A stretch of 64,000 nucleotides of DNA from contig NZ_JACIEE010000007.1 of the NCBI RefSeq assembly GCF_014196765.1, forward strand, positions 372,001-436,000, read 5' to 3'. Position 1 is the stretch's first letter, and every line of letters starts with the position of its first letter. Below, one piece after another: positions 1-9,040 of this stretch. Both the position numbers and the translations under genes were made by a program. Under the pieces are notes generated by a model. The model was not told where the DNA came from. It saw only the letters and a list, made by a program, of their open reading frames with translations, and did no database searches. Source of the stretch: Mycoplana azooxidifex. GTDB lineage: Bacteria > Pseudomonadota > Alphaproteobacteria > Rhizobiales > Rhizobiaceae.

Positions 1-101
1 TGTGGCCGCTTCTCGGCGCCGAGATCGTCGTCCTGGCCCTGCTGACGCTCGTACCGGGCTTCAGCACCTGGCTGCCGAACCTCTTCGGATATCTCCGCTG
101 A
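1..101 (+). CDS. TRAP transporter large permease (DctM type), C-terminal end
   Basis: Only the last 32 residues lie in the window; the reading frame enters from the left edge and stops with TGA at 99-101. The peptide has a hydrophobic stretch (EIVVLALLTLVPG) followed by STWLPNLFG, typical of the C-terminus of the DctM membrane subunit of TRAP transporters. The next gene encodes the matching periplasmic binding protein, 41 bases downstream on the same strand, which supports the call. DctM is the 12-helix permease that uses an ion gradient to import a carboxylated substrate. Confidence 0.75.
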   Translation, partial: WPLLGAEIVVLALLTLVPGFSTWLPNLFGYLR

Positions 102-142
102 CACCAAACCAAACCTGAACAGTTCAAATGGGAGGAACTGAA

Positions 143-1156
143 ATGCTCAAGAAAATCGCTCTGCTCGCCACCGCGCTGGTGGCCCTGGACGCCACGATGG
201 CCGCGGCCGCGCCGAAGGTCATGAAATACACGCACTACCAGCCCGGTCGGGAGGACCAGCCGAAGCATGCGGCAGCGCTTGCCTTCGAGAAATGCGTCGA
301 GGGCGCAACCAGCGGCTCGATCGATGTGCAGATCTTCCCGGCGGGCCAGCTCGGCAACGCGACGACGGCGCTGGAGGGCCTTCGCCTCGGCACGGTCGAG
401 CTGGCAGTCGTTCACGACGGCGGCATCTCGAGCGTCTACAGCCCCTTCGACGTGTTCGCCCTGCCTTACATCTTCCCCAACCATGAGGTCGCCTACAAGG
501 TGCTGGACGGCGATTTCGGCAAGGAGTTCGCCGATGCGATGCTGAAGGAAACCAGCATCCGCCTGCTGGCCTATGCCGACAACGGTATCCGCCACTTCAC
601 CAACTCCAAGCACCCAATCAAGACCCCCGACGACCTCAAGGGCCTGAAGATACGCGTGCAGCCGGCGCCGGTGTTCATCTCGCTGGTGGAGAGCCTCGGC
701 GCGAGCCCATCGGCGATCGACTGGGGCGAACTGCCTGCCGCATTGGCCCAGGGGACCGTCGACGGCCAGGAAAACGGCGTCACCAACATCATGGCGGCCA
801 GCCTCTACCAGAGCCAGAAATACGCAACGCTCGACGGCCACGTCTACAGCCTGCACGCCTACCTGATCAGCGACGTGTTCTACCAGGGCCTGACCGACGT
901 CGAGAAGAAGGCGGTCGATACCTGCGTCGTCGAAGCCCGCGACATCCATCGCAACATGACGCGCGCGACCGATCTGGCCGCCGAGAAGACGCTGACCGAC
1001 GTCGGAATGGAAGTGTACGTCCCGAGCGCAGACGAAATCGCGGCGTTCCGTGATCTCGCACAGCCGGTGGTGCGCAAGCACCTCGAGGCCGCGGTCGGCG
1101 CCGATTGGGTCGAGAAGCTGGTCAAGGCCGTCGAAGCGGCCGGCGGCAGCCAGTAA
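143..1156 (+). CDS. TRAP transporter periplasmic substrate-binding protein (DctP family)
   Basis: 337 residues. It captures an acidic substrate in the periplasm and hands it to the DctM permease. I chose the start at 143 because GGAGGA (130-135) lies just upstream; an in-frame ATG at 128 would put this site inside the gene. A signal peptide covers residues 1-23 (KK, hydrophobic core, AAAA). The family hallmarks are GLKIRV, whose Arg171 is the expected carboxylate-binding arginine, and ALAQGTVDGQENG. It is followed after 16 bases by a 2-hydroxyacid dehydrogenase and then by RraA-like and PfkB genes, so the likely substrate is a sugar acid or a similar hydroxyacid; this last step is inference. 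Confidence 0.9.
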   Translation: MLKKIALLATALVALDATMAAAAPKVMKYTHYQPGREDQPKHAAALAFEKCVEGATSGSIDVQIFPAGQLGNATTALEGLRLGTVELAVVHDGGISSVYSPFDVFALPYIFPNHEVAYKVLDGDFGKEFADAMLKETSIRLLAYADNGIRHFTNSKHPIKTPDDLKGLKIRVQPAPVFISLVESLGASPSAIDWGELPAALAQGTVDGQENGVTNIMAASLYQSQKYATLDGHVYSLHAYLISDVFYQGLTDVEKKAVDTCVVEARDIHRNMTRATDLAAEKTLTDVGMEVYVPSADEIAAFRDLAQPVVRKHLEAAVGADWVEKLVKAVEAAGGSQ

Positions 1157-1172
1157 GCGCGAAGGGGCGGAA

Positions 1173-2204
1173 ATGACAATCGCGTCGCACCTGCAAAGCC
1201 CCCTCGTCGTCGTTCTCGACGAGGGCTATGGCGGCACTGAGATCGAGGAGAGCGTGCTTGCGTCTTTCGGCGCACGCGTTGTCGAAAGGCCGTGCCATGG
1301 CCGGGCCGACGAAGTGCGGCGCGCCGTCGAGGGAGCGGACGCCATCCTCGTCCGCGAAAGCCCCGTCGACGCCGAAGCCATTGCGGCCATGCCCGCCTGC
1401 CGGGCGATCGTTCGCTACGGCGTCGGCGTCGACAACATCGATCGCGCCGTCGCGGCCGAGCGCGGCATCTTCGTCGCGAATGTTCCGGACTACGGGGTGG
1501 AGGAAGTGAGCGACCATGCGCTCGCTCTCCTCTTCGCCGTCGCCCGGAGGATCGTCTCACGGGACCGGGCCGTCCGCGAAGGCGCCTGGAACGTAGCCCG
1601 GAACGAACCGATGTACCGCCTCAGCGGGGGCACGCTCGGTCTCGTCGGCTACGGGCGGATCGGCCATGCGTTCCATCGTAAGGCCCGGGCCCTCGGATAC
1701 GAACGGACACTGGTGTTCGACCCGTTCCTCCCCTCGGCTCCGGAAGGTGCCGAGCTTGCCACCATCGAGCAGATATGCAGCGAGGCGGGCGCCATTTCGC
1801 TGCACGCGCCGCTCACCAGCCAGTCGCGCCACATCATCGACCGCGAGCGGCTGGCCCTGATGAAGCCGACTGCGATCCTGGTCAACACCTCGCGCGGCGG
1901 GCTGGTCGATACGCAGGCGCTCTGCGAGGCGCTGTCCGACGGACGGATCTTCGGCGCGGGCCTCGATGTCTTCGAAGAGGAGCCGCCCGCGCGGGACAAC
2001 CCGCTTTTCTCCCTGCCGAACGTCATCGTGAGCGACCACACCGGCTGGTACTCCGAGCAGTCGGTCCGGGACCTCCGCCGCAAGGCCAGCGAGGAGATCG
2101 AGCGCGTCTTTCGCGGCCAGGAGCCGCGCAACTGGGTCAACCGGTGGGAGAAAACCACCGAACGAGAACACACCAACGACCACAAGCAGGAGAATGCGAA
2201 ATGA
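1173..2204 (+). CDS. D-isomer-specific 2-hydroxyacid dehydrogenase (C-terminal-binding-protein-like)
   Basis: 343 residues, a full-length member of the NAD(P)-dependent D-2-hydroxyacid dehydrogenase family (phosphoglycerate dehydrogenase/CtBP branch). The nucleotide-binding loop is GLVGYGRIG. The catalytic set is present: Arg in VNTSRGGLVD, Glu in DVFEEEP and His in SDHTGWYSE. The start at 1173 follows GAAGGGGCGGAA; the frame is open further upstream into the previous gene, but that part looks like a shadow of it. The stop overlaps the next start (ATGA, 2201-2204), so translation is probably coupled. It likely interconverts a 2-keto acid and a 2-hydroxy acid derived from the TRAP substrate; the exact substrate cannot be read from the sequence. 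Confidence 0.88.
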   Translation: MTIASHLQSPLVVVLDEGYGGTEIEESVLASFGARVVERPCHGRADEVRRAVEGADAILVRESPVDAEAIAAMPACRAIVRYGVGVDNIDRAVAAERGIFVANVPDYGVEEVSDHALALLFAVARRIVSRDRAVREGAWNVARNEPMYRLSGGTLGLVGYGRIGHAFHRKARALGYERTLVFDPFLPSAPEGAELATIEQICSEAGAISLHAPLTSQSRHIIDRERLALMKPTAILVNTSRGGLVDTQALCEALSDGRIFGAGLDVFEEEPPARDNPLFSLPNVIVSDHTGWYSEQSVRDLRRKASEEIERVFRGQEPRNWVNRWEKTTEREHTNDHKQENAK

Positions 2205-2851
2205 CTTTGGACGAACTGATTGCCGGTTTCAGGACCGTGGCCACTGCCTCAGCAGCCGATGCGGTGGACAAGATCGTCGGCACGCGCGGCTACATGGATA
2301 CTGCGATCAAGCCGCGCATCAACGAAAAGAAGATCGTCGGGCCGGCGGTCACCGTGCTGGAGGGCCCTTCCGACGAATTCCTGCCGCCGCAGCATGCGCT
2401 GGACATCATCGACGAAAGCCCCGCCGGCAGCGTCATCTGCATCTCGGTCATCGAGGATGAGAACGTCGCGGTCTGGGGCGGACTGATGACGGCAGGCGCC
2501 GTCGCCAACAAGCACGAGGCGGCCATCCTCGACGGCGGCGTGCGGGACATCGTCGAGATCCGCCGCGACTACGACTTCCCCGTCTACGCGCGGTCTGCTT
2601 CGCCCGGGACGACGCTCGGGCGCTACCGCACCTATTCCTCCAACGAACCCGTCCGCGTCGGCGGCGTCATGGTCCATCCCGGTGACATCATCGTCGGCGA
2701 TATCGACGGTGTCGTCGTGGTGCCCCGCCAACACGCCGAGACCGTGCTGGAGATGGCCCTGGAGATCGACCAGCGGGAGTTCGAGCAGGCCCGCCTGATC
2801 ATCGAATCGGGTTCGCTTCGCGAGGGCCTGGCGAAATACGGACGCATCTGA
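2201..2851 (+). CDS. RraA-like protein / 4-hydroxy-4-methyl-2-oxoglutarate aldolase family
   Basis: 216 residues. Members of this family are either class II aldolases/decarboxylases acting on 2-keto acids or regulators of RNase E. The diagnostic region GGLMTAGAVANKHEAAILDG followed by GVRD is present; in the enzymes the DG and RD residues shape the divalent metal and pyruvate-enolate site. VHPGDIIVGDIDGVVVVP is the second conserved block. Translation is coupled to the dehydrogenase through an ATGA overlap, and a PfkB kinase follows after 9 bases. In this catabolic setting an aldolase or lyase role is much more likely than RNase E inhibition, but the substrate is unknown. Confidence 0.82.
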   Translation: MTLDELIAGFRTVATASAADAVDKIVGTRGYMDTAIKPRINEKKIVGPAVTVLEGPSDEFLPPQHALDIIDESPAGSVICISVIEDENVAVWGGLMTAGAVANKHEAAILDGGVRDIVEIRRDYDFPVYARSASPGTTLGRYRTYSSNEPVRVGGVMVHPGDIIVGDIDGVVVVPRQHAETVLEMALEIDQREFEQARLIIESGSLREGLAKYGRI

Positions 2852-2860
2852 GAGAAGCCC

Positions 2861-3793
2861 ATGCAACTTGATATCGTAGCGCTCGGCGAACCGCTGGTCG
2901 AGTTCAACCAGGCGACGGGCGGGGCCGAGGGGGTGAACTACCGCCTCGGCCACGGCGGGGATACGTCGAACGCCATCGTTGCCGCAGCCAGGCAGGGCGC
3001 GCGTAGCGGCTACCTGACCGCGCTTGGCGACGACACCTTCGGCGACATGTTCGTTGATCTGTGGCGCCGGGAGGGCGTGGATACCAGCGAGGTCATCTGC
3101 GACGGCGACGCTCCGACCGGACTTTACTTCGTCACGCACGGACCTTCCGGCCATGTGTTCAGCTACCGGCGGGCGGGTTCGGCGGCAAGCCGGCTGAAGC
3201 CGTCAAGCCTGCCTGCGGACTATATCGCCGGGGCCGGGTTCCTGCATGTCTCCGGCATCAGCCAGGCCATCAGCGACAGCTGCTGCGACACCGTCCTTGC
3301 CGCCATCGAGATCGCGCGGGCGAACGGCGTCAAGGTGTCCTACGACACCAACCTTCGGCTGAAGCTCTGGCCGCTGCCGCGCGCCCGGGCGATCACGCAC
3401 GCCACCGTTCCGCTCTGCGACGTCATCTTTCCAAGCCTTGAAGACGCGACCGTGCTGACCGGACTGGAAGATCCCGAAGCGATCGCAGACTTCTATCTCG
3501 GGCTCGGCGTTCCGCTCGTGGTGTTGAAACTCGGGGCGCAGGGTGCGCTTGTCGCCCGCCCGGGCGATCGGCAGCGCGTGGCGGGGCTGAAGGTGGACAC
3601 CGTGGACGCAACGGGCGCCGGCGACACGTTCGATGGCGCGTTCCTGTCCATGCTCGTGCGCGGCGAGGATCCGCTGGAGGCGGCCCTGTATGCCAATGCC
3701 GCAGCCGCGCTCTCGACCTGCGGCTATGGCGCCGTTGCCCCGATCCCCACGAGAGATCAGGTGCTGGCCTTCCTCGGGCAGGGGAAACGGTAG
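2861..3793 (+). CDS. PfkB-family carbohydrate kinase (2-keto-3-deoxygluconate kinase-like)
   Basis: 310 residues, the usual length for KdgK/ribokinase-type kinases. The N-terminus has the sugar-binding motif LGHGGDTSNAIVAA. The C-terminus has the PfkB signature DATGAGDTFDGAFL with the catalytic Asp in GAGD. GEPLVEFNQ near the start resembles KdgK proteins. It is the last gene of the run TRAP transporter, dehydrogenase, RraA-like lyase, kinase, and it converges with ackA 30 bases further on. Likely role: ATP-dependent phosphorylation of a keto sugar acid before cleavage. KDG itself is only the best guess, because the operon carries no KDPG aldolase. Confidence 0.85.
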   Translation: MQLDIVALGEPLVEFNQATGGAEGVNYRLGHGGDTSNAIVAAARQGARSGYLTALGDDTFGDMFVDLWRREGVDTSEVICDGDAPTGLYFVTHGPSGHVFSYRRAGSAASRLKPSSLPADYIAGAGFLHVSGISQAISDSCCDTVLAAIEIARANGVKVSYDTNLRLKLWPLPRARAITHATVPLCDVIFPSLEDATVLTGLEDPEAIADFYLGLGVPLVVLKLGAQGALVARPGDRQRVAGLKVDTVDATGAGDTFDGAFLSMLVRGEDPLEAALYANAAAALSTCGYGAVAPIPTRDQVLAFLGQGKR

Positions 3794-3823
3794 CGGCGGC
3801 TGTGCCTCCGTATGATTCAGCGT

Positions 3824-5002
3824 TCAGCGTACCGCGACAAGGGCGAGCGTGTGGCGGGCGATCATCAGTTCCTCGTCCGTCGGCAGCACATAGAGCGCCA
3901 CCTTGCTTGTCGGCGTGGAGATGAGCGTCGCGCCCGCCTCGTTCGCCGCAGGATCGAGCTCGGCACCGAGCCAGCCGAGGCGTTCGGCGATGCGGGCGCG
4001 GATCGGCGCCGAATTCTCGCCGACACCGGCGGTAAAGACAAAGGCGTCCAGGCCTTTGAGGGCTGCGGCGAGCAGGCCGGTGCTGAGTGCGCAGCGATGG
4101 ATGAAATGATCGATGGCGAAGGCCGCGTGCGGCTCTTCGCTTTCGAGGAGGTCGCGCATGTCGGCCGAGATACCCGACAGCCCCTTCAGCCCGGATGACC
4201 GGTAGAGCAGGTCCGTCACCGCTGCGACGCTCATGCCCTTGTGCTCGATCAGGTAGAGCACGACGCCCGGGTCCATCTGCCCCGGCCGGGTCCCCATCGG
4301 CAGACCGTCCAGCGCGGTAAACCCCATGGTCGTCTCGATGCTGCGCCCACCTTTAATGGCGCACATCGACGCGCCGCTTCCAAGGTGGGCAACGATCACG
4401 CGTCCACCTGCGACATCGGGTGCTACCTCGGTGAGCCGCTCGGCAATGTACTCGTAGGACAGGCCGTGGAAGCCATATCGCCGAACGCCATGCTCGTAGT
4501 ACTCCCACGGCAGGGCGTAGCAATCCGTATGCGGGGCATGGCCGCGATGGAACGCCGTGTCGAAACAGGCGACCTGCGCAACATCGGGCGCGATCTCCAT
4601 GGCGAGGCGGATCGGCGCCAGGTTGTTCGGCTGGTGCAGCGGCGCGAGTTCCTGGAAGGTCGCGAGCGTGTCCAGGATTTCGTGGTCGATCAGGATCGGC
4701 CTGGCATAGTCCGGTCCGCCATGGACGACGCGGTGGCCGATGGCGCGCAACGTGAACCCGCCGAGCGATTCCAACCACGCGCGGGTCTCGGCGATAGCGG
4801 CCGGCAGGTCCTTGACCGCATCCGCTGCGAACGACCGGTCGATCAGGACTTCCGCTTCGGCGGTGCTGGCGAACAGGCGCGGGCGGGTCCCGATGCCATC
4901 CATCTGGCCACGCACCTTTCGCGACAGCCGGCCGTCGGCAATACCGAAGATCTGGAACTTGAGGCTCGACGAGCCGGCATTGATGACCAGGATAGCATCC
5001 AT
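3824..5002 (-). CDS. ackA: Acetate kinase
   Basis: 392 residues, the normal length. It interconverts acetyl phosphate plus ADP with acetate plus ATP. The first residues carry [11 protein letters not shown], the phosphate-binding start of the ASKHA fold. [27 protein letters not shown] and [10 protein letters not shown] are the remaining signatures of acetate/propionate kinases. It starts 3 bases after the phosphotransacetylase gene ends, so the two form one transcription unit and act as a pair. It runs toward the TRAP operon and no intrinsic terminator is visible in the 30 bases between them. Confidence 0.96.
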   Translation of the reverse strand: MDAILVINAGSSSLKFQIFGIADGRLSRKVRGQMDGIGTRPRLFASTAEAEVLIDRSFAADAVKDLPAAIAETRAWLESLGGFTLRAIGHRVVHGGPDYARPILIDHEILDTLATFQELAPLHQPNNLAPIRLAMEIAPDVAQVACFDTAFHRGHAPHTDCYALPWEYYEHGVRRYGFHGLSYEYIAERLTEVAPDVAGGRVIVAHLGSGASMCAIKGGRSIETTMGFTALDGLPMGTRPGQMDPGVVLYLIEHKGMSVAAVTDLLYRSSGLKGLSGISADMRDLLESEEPHAAFAIDHFIHRCALSTGLLAAALKGLDAFVFTAGVGENSAPIRARIAERLGWLGAELDPAANEAGATLISTPTSKVALYVLPTDEELMIARHTLALVAVR

Positions 5003-5005
5003 GTG

Positions 5006-5962
5006 TCACGCCACCACTTGCGTCTGCCGCCGCCGTGCAGCCGCATAGAGGGAGGCCACCGCACAGGAGGCGAGCCGGCTTCGAACCGAATCCGCCCGCG
5101 AGGTCAAAACGATCGGCACGCGCGCGCCGAGCACGATCCCGGCCGCATCGGCATGGGAAAGGAAGGTCAGGTTCTTGGCCAGCATGTTTCCCGCCTCGAG
5201 GTCCGGCACCACGATGATCTGCGCCCGGCCGGCGACCGGCGAGGTCAGCCCCTTGATTTCGGCGGCCTCCGGGCTGATGGCGTTGTCGAAGGCGAGCGGG
5301 CCGTCGAGCACGCCGCCGGTGATCTGGCCTCGCTCCGCCATCTTGCACAGCGCCGCCGCGTCGATGGTGGAGGGTATCTTCGTCGTCACCGTCTCGACGG
5401 CGGAAACGATCGCCACGCGCGGTTCGCCAAGGCCGATCGTGACCCAGAGATCAATCGCGTTCTGGACGATGTCGCGCTTGGCATCGAGGTCGGGAAAGAT
5501 GTTGATCGCCGCATCGGTGATGAAGAGCGTCTCGGCGTAGCCCGGTACGTCCATGACGAACACGTGGCTGATGCGGCGATCGGTGCGCAGGCCCGTCGCC
5601 GAGGCGGTCACCTCGCGCATCAGTTCGTCGGTGTGCAGGCTGCCCTTCATCAGCAAGTCGCCCTTGCCCTCGCGGATCAGGGCCACCGCCTCGGCGGCTG
5701 CGGCATGGCTGTGCGGGGCGTCGACGATCTCGTGCCCCTTCAACGCGAGACCGTTCTCCGCTGCCACCTTGCGGATCCTGGCTTCCGGCCCCACCAGGAT
5801 CGGAACGATCAAGCCCATTTCCGCCGCCTCCAGCGCGCCGCGCAGCGAGGTCTCGTCGCAAGGGTGGGCGACGATGGTAACGGCCGAGGGCGCCTCCTGC
5901 GCCGCCGCAATCAGGCGGTCGTATTTCGAGGGTCCGGTCCGTGTCGCGTTCGTGTCGGTCAA
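5006..5962 (-). CDS. pta: Phosphate acetyltransferase (PTA_PTB family, single domain)
   Basis: 318 residues: only the PTA/PTB catalytic domain, without the N-terminal extension of the long enterobacterial Pta. Conserved segments include GLIVPILVGPEA near the N-terminus, LLMKGSLHTDELMREV, ISHVFVMDVPGY, VAIVSAVETVTTKIPSTIDA and GPLAFDNAIS. It transfers an acyl group between CoA and phosphate; with ackA immediately downstream, acetyl-CoA is the likely substrate, although phosphate butyryltransferases share these motifs. The promoter should lie in the 259-base gap upstream (5963-6221). Confidence 0.9.
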   Translation of the reverse strand: MTDTNATRTGPSKYDRLIAAAQEAPSAVTIVAHPCDETSLRGALEAAEMGLIVPILVGPEARIRKVAAENGLALKGHEIVDAPHSHAAAAEAVALIREGKGDLLMKGSLHTDELMREVTASATGLRTDRRISHVFVMDVPGYAETLFITDAAINIFPDLDAKRDIVQNAIDLWVTIGLGEPRVAIVSAVETVTTKIPSTIDAAALCKMAERGQITGGVLDGPLAFDNAISPEAAEIKGLTSPVAGRAQIIVVPDLEAGNMLAKNLTFLSHADAAGIVLGARVPIVLTSRADSVRSRLASCAVASLYAAARRRQTQVVA

Positions 5963-6140
5963 TGGAGAAGCTCCGGAAGTGTGGCTCGGGATGCGCTGCG
6001 TCCGTCACCTGCTGCGAAGACGGGTGGCATATCGCTCCGAGGTATCGCTGGCGTGACATCGATCAATTGCTGTGGTTGTCGGCGCATCGGCAATGCGTCC
6101 CCGAGCCAAACCGCCGGCACCCGCCGAGACGCCGCAACTG

Positions 6141-6157
6141 CGGTCTACAGTAGACCG
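6141..6157. promoter_or_regulatory. 17-bp perfect palindrome upstream of pta-ackA
   Basis: CGGTCTAC-A-GTAGACCG, two 8-base arms around one base. It lies 179 bases upstream of the pta start and 65 bases beyond the end of the lactonase gene, both on the minus strand. It could be a regulator-binding site for pta-ackA or a short hairpin ending the upstream ABC operon; there is no U-rich tail, so an operator is slightly more likely. Confidence 0.35.
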
Positions 6158-6221
6158 TATCCGGGCATTTCAGGTCAAGTGACCTTGGCTTTCGATGTGA
6201 ACGGCAGCGGCCTTACAGCAC

Positions 6222-7127
6222 CTAGGCCCCGGTCGCGGTGACGTAGATCGAGTAGAGCGAATTGGTCGCCGCGATGAAGAGGCGGTTCCGCCTCGGTCCG
6301 CCGAAGGTGAGGTTTGCCACGGTCTGCGGCACCAGGATCTTGCCGAGGCGGGTTCCGTCGGGGGCGAAGCAATGCACTCCGTCGCCCGCGCTGGACCAGA
6401 GATTGCCGGCAGTGTCGATCCGGATGCCGTCCGGTATGCCCTTGTCGATCACGGCAAAGACGCGGCCGTTGGCGAGCCGCCGCCCGTCGACGACATCGAA
6501 GGCGCGGATATGGCGCGGAAGGACGTCGTCGTGGCTTGCGCCGGAGTCCGCCACGTAGAGGGTTTTCTCGTCCGGCGAGAAGGCAAGGCCGTTCGGCTGG
6601 TTGAAGTCGGTGACGACGGCATCGAGCCCGCCGGTAGCCGGGTCCAGTCGGTAGACGTTGCGCGTCGCCTGTTCGGGCTGCGACTTGTAGCCCTCGTAGT
6701 CGGAGAGGATCCCGTAGGTCGGGTCGGTGAACCAGACGGTGCCGTCCGAGCGCACCACGACGTCGTTCGGCGCGTTGAGCTTCCTGCCCTGATGGCTGTC
6801 GGCCAGCACCGTGATCGAACCGTCCACCTCGGTGCGCGTCACCCGGCGCGCTCCGTGTTCGCAGGAAACGAGCCGGCCTTGCCGGTCGCGCGTGTGGCCG
6901 TTGGCGAAATTCGACGGCTGGCGAAAGACGGACACGCCGCCCTCCGGCGTCCAGCGCAGCATGCGCTGGTTGGGGATGTCGCTCCAGAGGAGCTGGTTTG
7001 CATCGTTGAACCAGACGGGCCCTTCCGCCCAGCGGCAGCCGGAATAGAGCTCCTCCAGGCGGGCGCTTGACACGATCAGGTGGACGAAGCGCGAATCGTG
7101 GATTTCGTAGAGGCTGTCTCGGGCCAT
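6222..7127 (-). CDS. SMP-30/gluconolactonase-family sugar lactonase
   Basis: 301 residues, six-bladed beta-propeller lactonase family, which hydrolyses sugar lactones with a divalent metal. CRWAEGPVWF carries the conserved metal-binding Glu. NAPNDVVVRSDGTVWFTDPTYG and PNGLAFSPDEKTLYVADSGA carry the conserved Asn and Asp ligands. There is no signal peptide, so it should act in the cytoplasm. It is the last gene of a ribose-type ABC operon and starts 18 bases after the second permease. This suggests that the imported sugar is oxidised to a lactone in the cell, or that the transported compound is itself a lactone. Confidence 0.9.
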   Translation of the reverse strand: MARDSLYEIHDSRFVHLIVSSARLEELYSGCRWAEGPVWFNDANQLLWSDIPNQRMLRWTPEGGVSVFRQPSNFANGHTRDRQGRLVSCEHGARRVTRTEVDGSITVLADSHQGRKLNAPNDVVVRSDGTVWFTDPTYGILSDYEGYKSQPEQATRNVYRLDPATGGLDAVVTDFNQPNGLAFSPDEKTLYVADSGASHDDVLPRHIRAFDVVDGRRLANGRVFAVIDKGIPDGIRIDTAGNLWSSAGDGVHCFAPDGTRLGKILVPQTVANLTFGGPRRNRLFIAATNSLYSIYVTATGA

Positions 7128-7145
7128 GGTCGGTTCGTCCTGGAA

Positions 7146-8096
7146 CTAGCGCGTGCCCGGCTGGCGGCCGCCGGCGAGCAGGATGACGCTGATGATGATG
7201 AGGCCGGTCATGACGAGGCGGATGCCCGCGCCGAGACCGTAGGTGTTGAGCATGGACACGACCAGGAACATGAAGAGCGAGGCGCCCCATATGCCCGGTA
7301 CGTTGGAATCGCCGCCTGCGACCGCGGTGCCGCCGATGACCACGACGGCGATCGACATCAGCAGGTATTCCGATCCCATGTTCAGCGCCGCTCCGCCGGA
7401 GAAGCAGGCGAGCAGGTAGCCGGCAAGCGAGGCGAGGACGGCGCAGAAGACGTAGGTCGCAAAGCGGGTGCCGTCGACCGGGATCCCGGCCATACGGGCG
7501 GCCGGCATGCTCTGCCCGATCGCCGAGATCCAGCGGCCGTAGATCGTCTTCTCCAGAAGGAACCAGGCGAGAAGCGAGATGACCAGCGCGATGATGGCGA
7601 CGTTCGGAATGCCGAGCGTGCTGGAGGTCGTGAAGTCGGCAAGAAAGCTCGGCGGCTTGATACGAAGCCCGCGGTTGGTCCAGATCGCCGTCGACTGGAT
7701 GATGAAGCTCATCGACAGCGTGGCGATGATCGGTGGGATACGCAGCGCCTTGATGAGGGCGTAGTTGCCGATCCCGACTGCGATCCCGATCACAACGGCG
7801 ACCAGCAGGCCCGGAACGATCATGGCGTTGTCGACGTCCATGAGCTTCAGCGCCACCGTGCCGGCCAGCGTCATCGTGGCGGGGACGGAGAGGTCGATGT
7901 TGCCGGGGCCGAGTGTGATGACGAACATCTGGCCGATGCCGACGATGATCGAGAAGGCCGCGAAGGTAAGCGCTGCCTGCGAGAGGCCGAACGTGCTCGC
8001 GCCACCCGTGACGAGGATGGTCGCGAACCAGACGACGAAGGCCGCGAACCACGACCAGATCCAGGGTTTCCGCGAAAGCCGCGCGATTGCTGTCAT
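7146..8096 (-). CDS. Sugar ABC transporter permease (RbsC type), second subunit
   Basis: 316 residues, mostly hydrophobic with 8-10 predicted membrane segments. GPGNIDLSVPATMTLAGTVA is the conserved RbsC-family block, and AVVVIGGTAVAGG followed by VPGIWGASL is the cytoplasmic loop that contacts the ATPase. Its start overlaps the upstream permease stop by 4 bases (8093-8096), so the two permeases are translationally coupled and probably form a heterodimer. Confidence 0.9.
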   Translation of the reverse strand: MTAIARLSRKPWIWSWFAAFVVWFATILVTGGASTFGLSQAALTFAAFSIIVGIGQMFVITLGPGNIDLSVPATMTLAGTVALKLMDVDNAMIVPGLLVAVVIGIAVGIGNYALIKALRIPPIIATLSMSFIIQSTAIWTNRGLRIKPPSFLADFTTSSTLGIPNVAIIALVISLLAWFLLEKTIYGRWISAIGQSMPAARMAGIPVDGTRFATYVFCAVLASLAGYLLACFSGGAALNMGSEYLLMSIAVVVIGGTAVAGGDSNVPGIWGASLFMFLVVSMLNTYGLGAGIRLVMTGLIIISVILLAGGRQPGTR

Positions 8097-9040
8097 CGCC
8101 CTTTCTCCCGGATTTCGACGCGCCTGAGAAGCAGGCGAAGCGCAAGCACGACGATCAGGATCGCGCCCTGCGCGCCGATCTGCCAGTCGGGCGAGATCCG
8201 CAGGAACGACAGGAACGAACCGGCCAGCGTCAGGGTGAGGGCGCCGATCACCGCGCCGACCGGGGACACCCGGCCGCCGATGAACTCGCCGCCGCCGAGG
8301 ATCACGCCGGCGATTGAAAGCAGCGTGTAGCGAAGCGCGATATTGGCGTCCGCGGACGTGGTGAGGCCGACGAGCGCGATGCCGGCAAGGACGGCGAAGA
8401 TGCCTGCCAGGCCGTAGGCCGCGGCCCGCGTGGCGACCACCGACCAGCCGGCCCGCTCGACCGAGCGCTGGTTGCCGCCGACGCCGCGGATCAGCACGCC
8501 GAGCGAGGAGCGCATGACGACGAGATGGGCGACGATCGCGATGGCGATGCTCGCGACGATCGCCATCGGCACCAGCGGCGGCTTCACCGTCATCAGCGCG
8601 CGCGCCCAGTCCGGCGCCTGCCCGCCGGGGGACGGCAGGAGGAGCACGGCAAGACCGGCCCAGACGAAGCTCATGCCGAGCGTCACGACGATCGAGGGCA
8701 GGTTGCGCAGGTAGATCACCACGCCCAGCACGGAATACACCGCCACCGCGCCGGCCAGGATCAGCACCCCGACAAGCGGCGCATCGCGCAGGAACGTCGC
8801 GGTCACGCAGGCGACGAAGCTGACGAAGGTCCCCATCGACAGGTCGAGGTCGTTGACCGACATGATCAGCATCTGCGCGATCGTGGCGAGCGCGATCGGG
8901 ACGGCAAGGTTGAAGAGCAGGTTGAGCCCGACATAGCTCATCGCCCGCGGCTGCAGCCAGAACACGGCGGCAAGCAGGACCGTGAGTGACAGGGCCGGGA
9001 TCGCCAGCCGGAGCGCATCGGCGGATATCCTGCGGTTCAT
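8093..9040 (-). CDS. Sugar ABC transporter permease (RbsC type), first subunit
   Basis: 315 residues. I chose the ATG at 9040 because it overlaps the ATPase stop in an ATGA (9037-9040), and because the protein MNRRISADALRLAIPAL then begins with a normal first membrane segment; the open frame extends further but only as a shadow of the ATPase gene. NDLDLSMGTFVSFVACVTA is the RbsC-type conserved block and GVILGGGEFIGGRVSPVGAV the ATPase-contact loop. Confidence 0.9.
   Translation of the reverse strand: MNRRISADALRLAIPALSLTVLLAAVFWLQPRAMSYVGLNLLFNLAVPIALATIAQMLIMSVNDLDLSMGTFVSFVACVTATFLRDAPLVGVLILAGAVAVYSVLGVVIYLRNLPSIVVTLGMSFVWAGLAVLLLPSPGGQAPDWARALMTVKPPLVPMAIVASIAIAIVAHLVVMRSSLGVLIRGVGGNQRSVERAGWSVVATRAAAYGLAGIFAVLAGIALVGLTTSADANIALRYTLLSIAGVILGGGEFIGGRVSPVGAVIGALTLTLAGSFLSFLRISPDWQIGAQGAILIVVLALRLLLRRVEIREKGR

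Noticed and set aside
4241-6241. Long plus-strand open frame (over 600 codons)
   Set aside because: It lies antisense to the clear ackA and pta genes and has no recognisable family; high-GC codon bias keeps the opposite strand free of stops.
6175-8145. Long minus-strand frame overlapping the lactonase and permease
   Set aside because: The translation is Arg/His/Pro-rich nonsense in a shifted frame of two well-supported genes.
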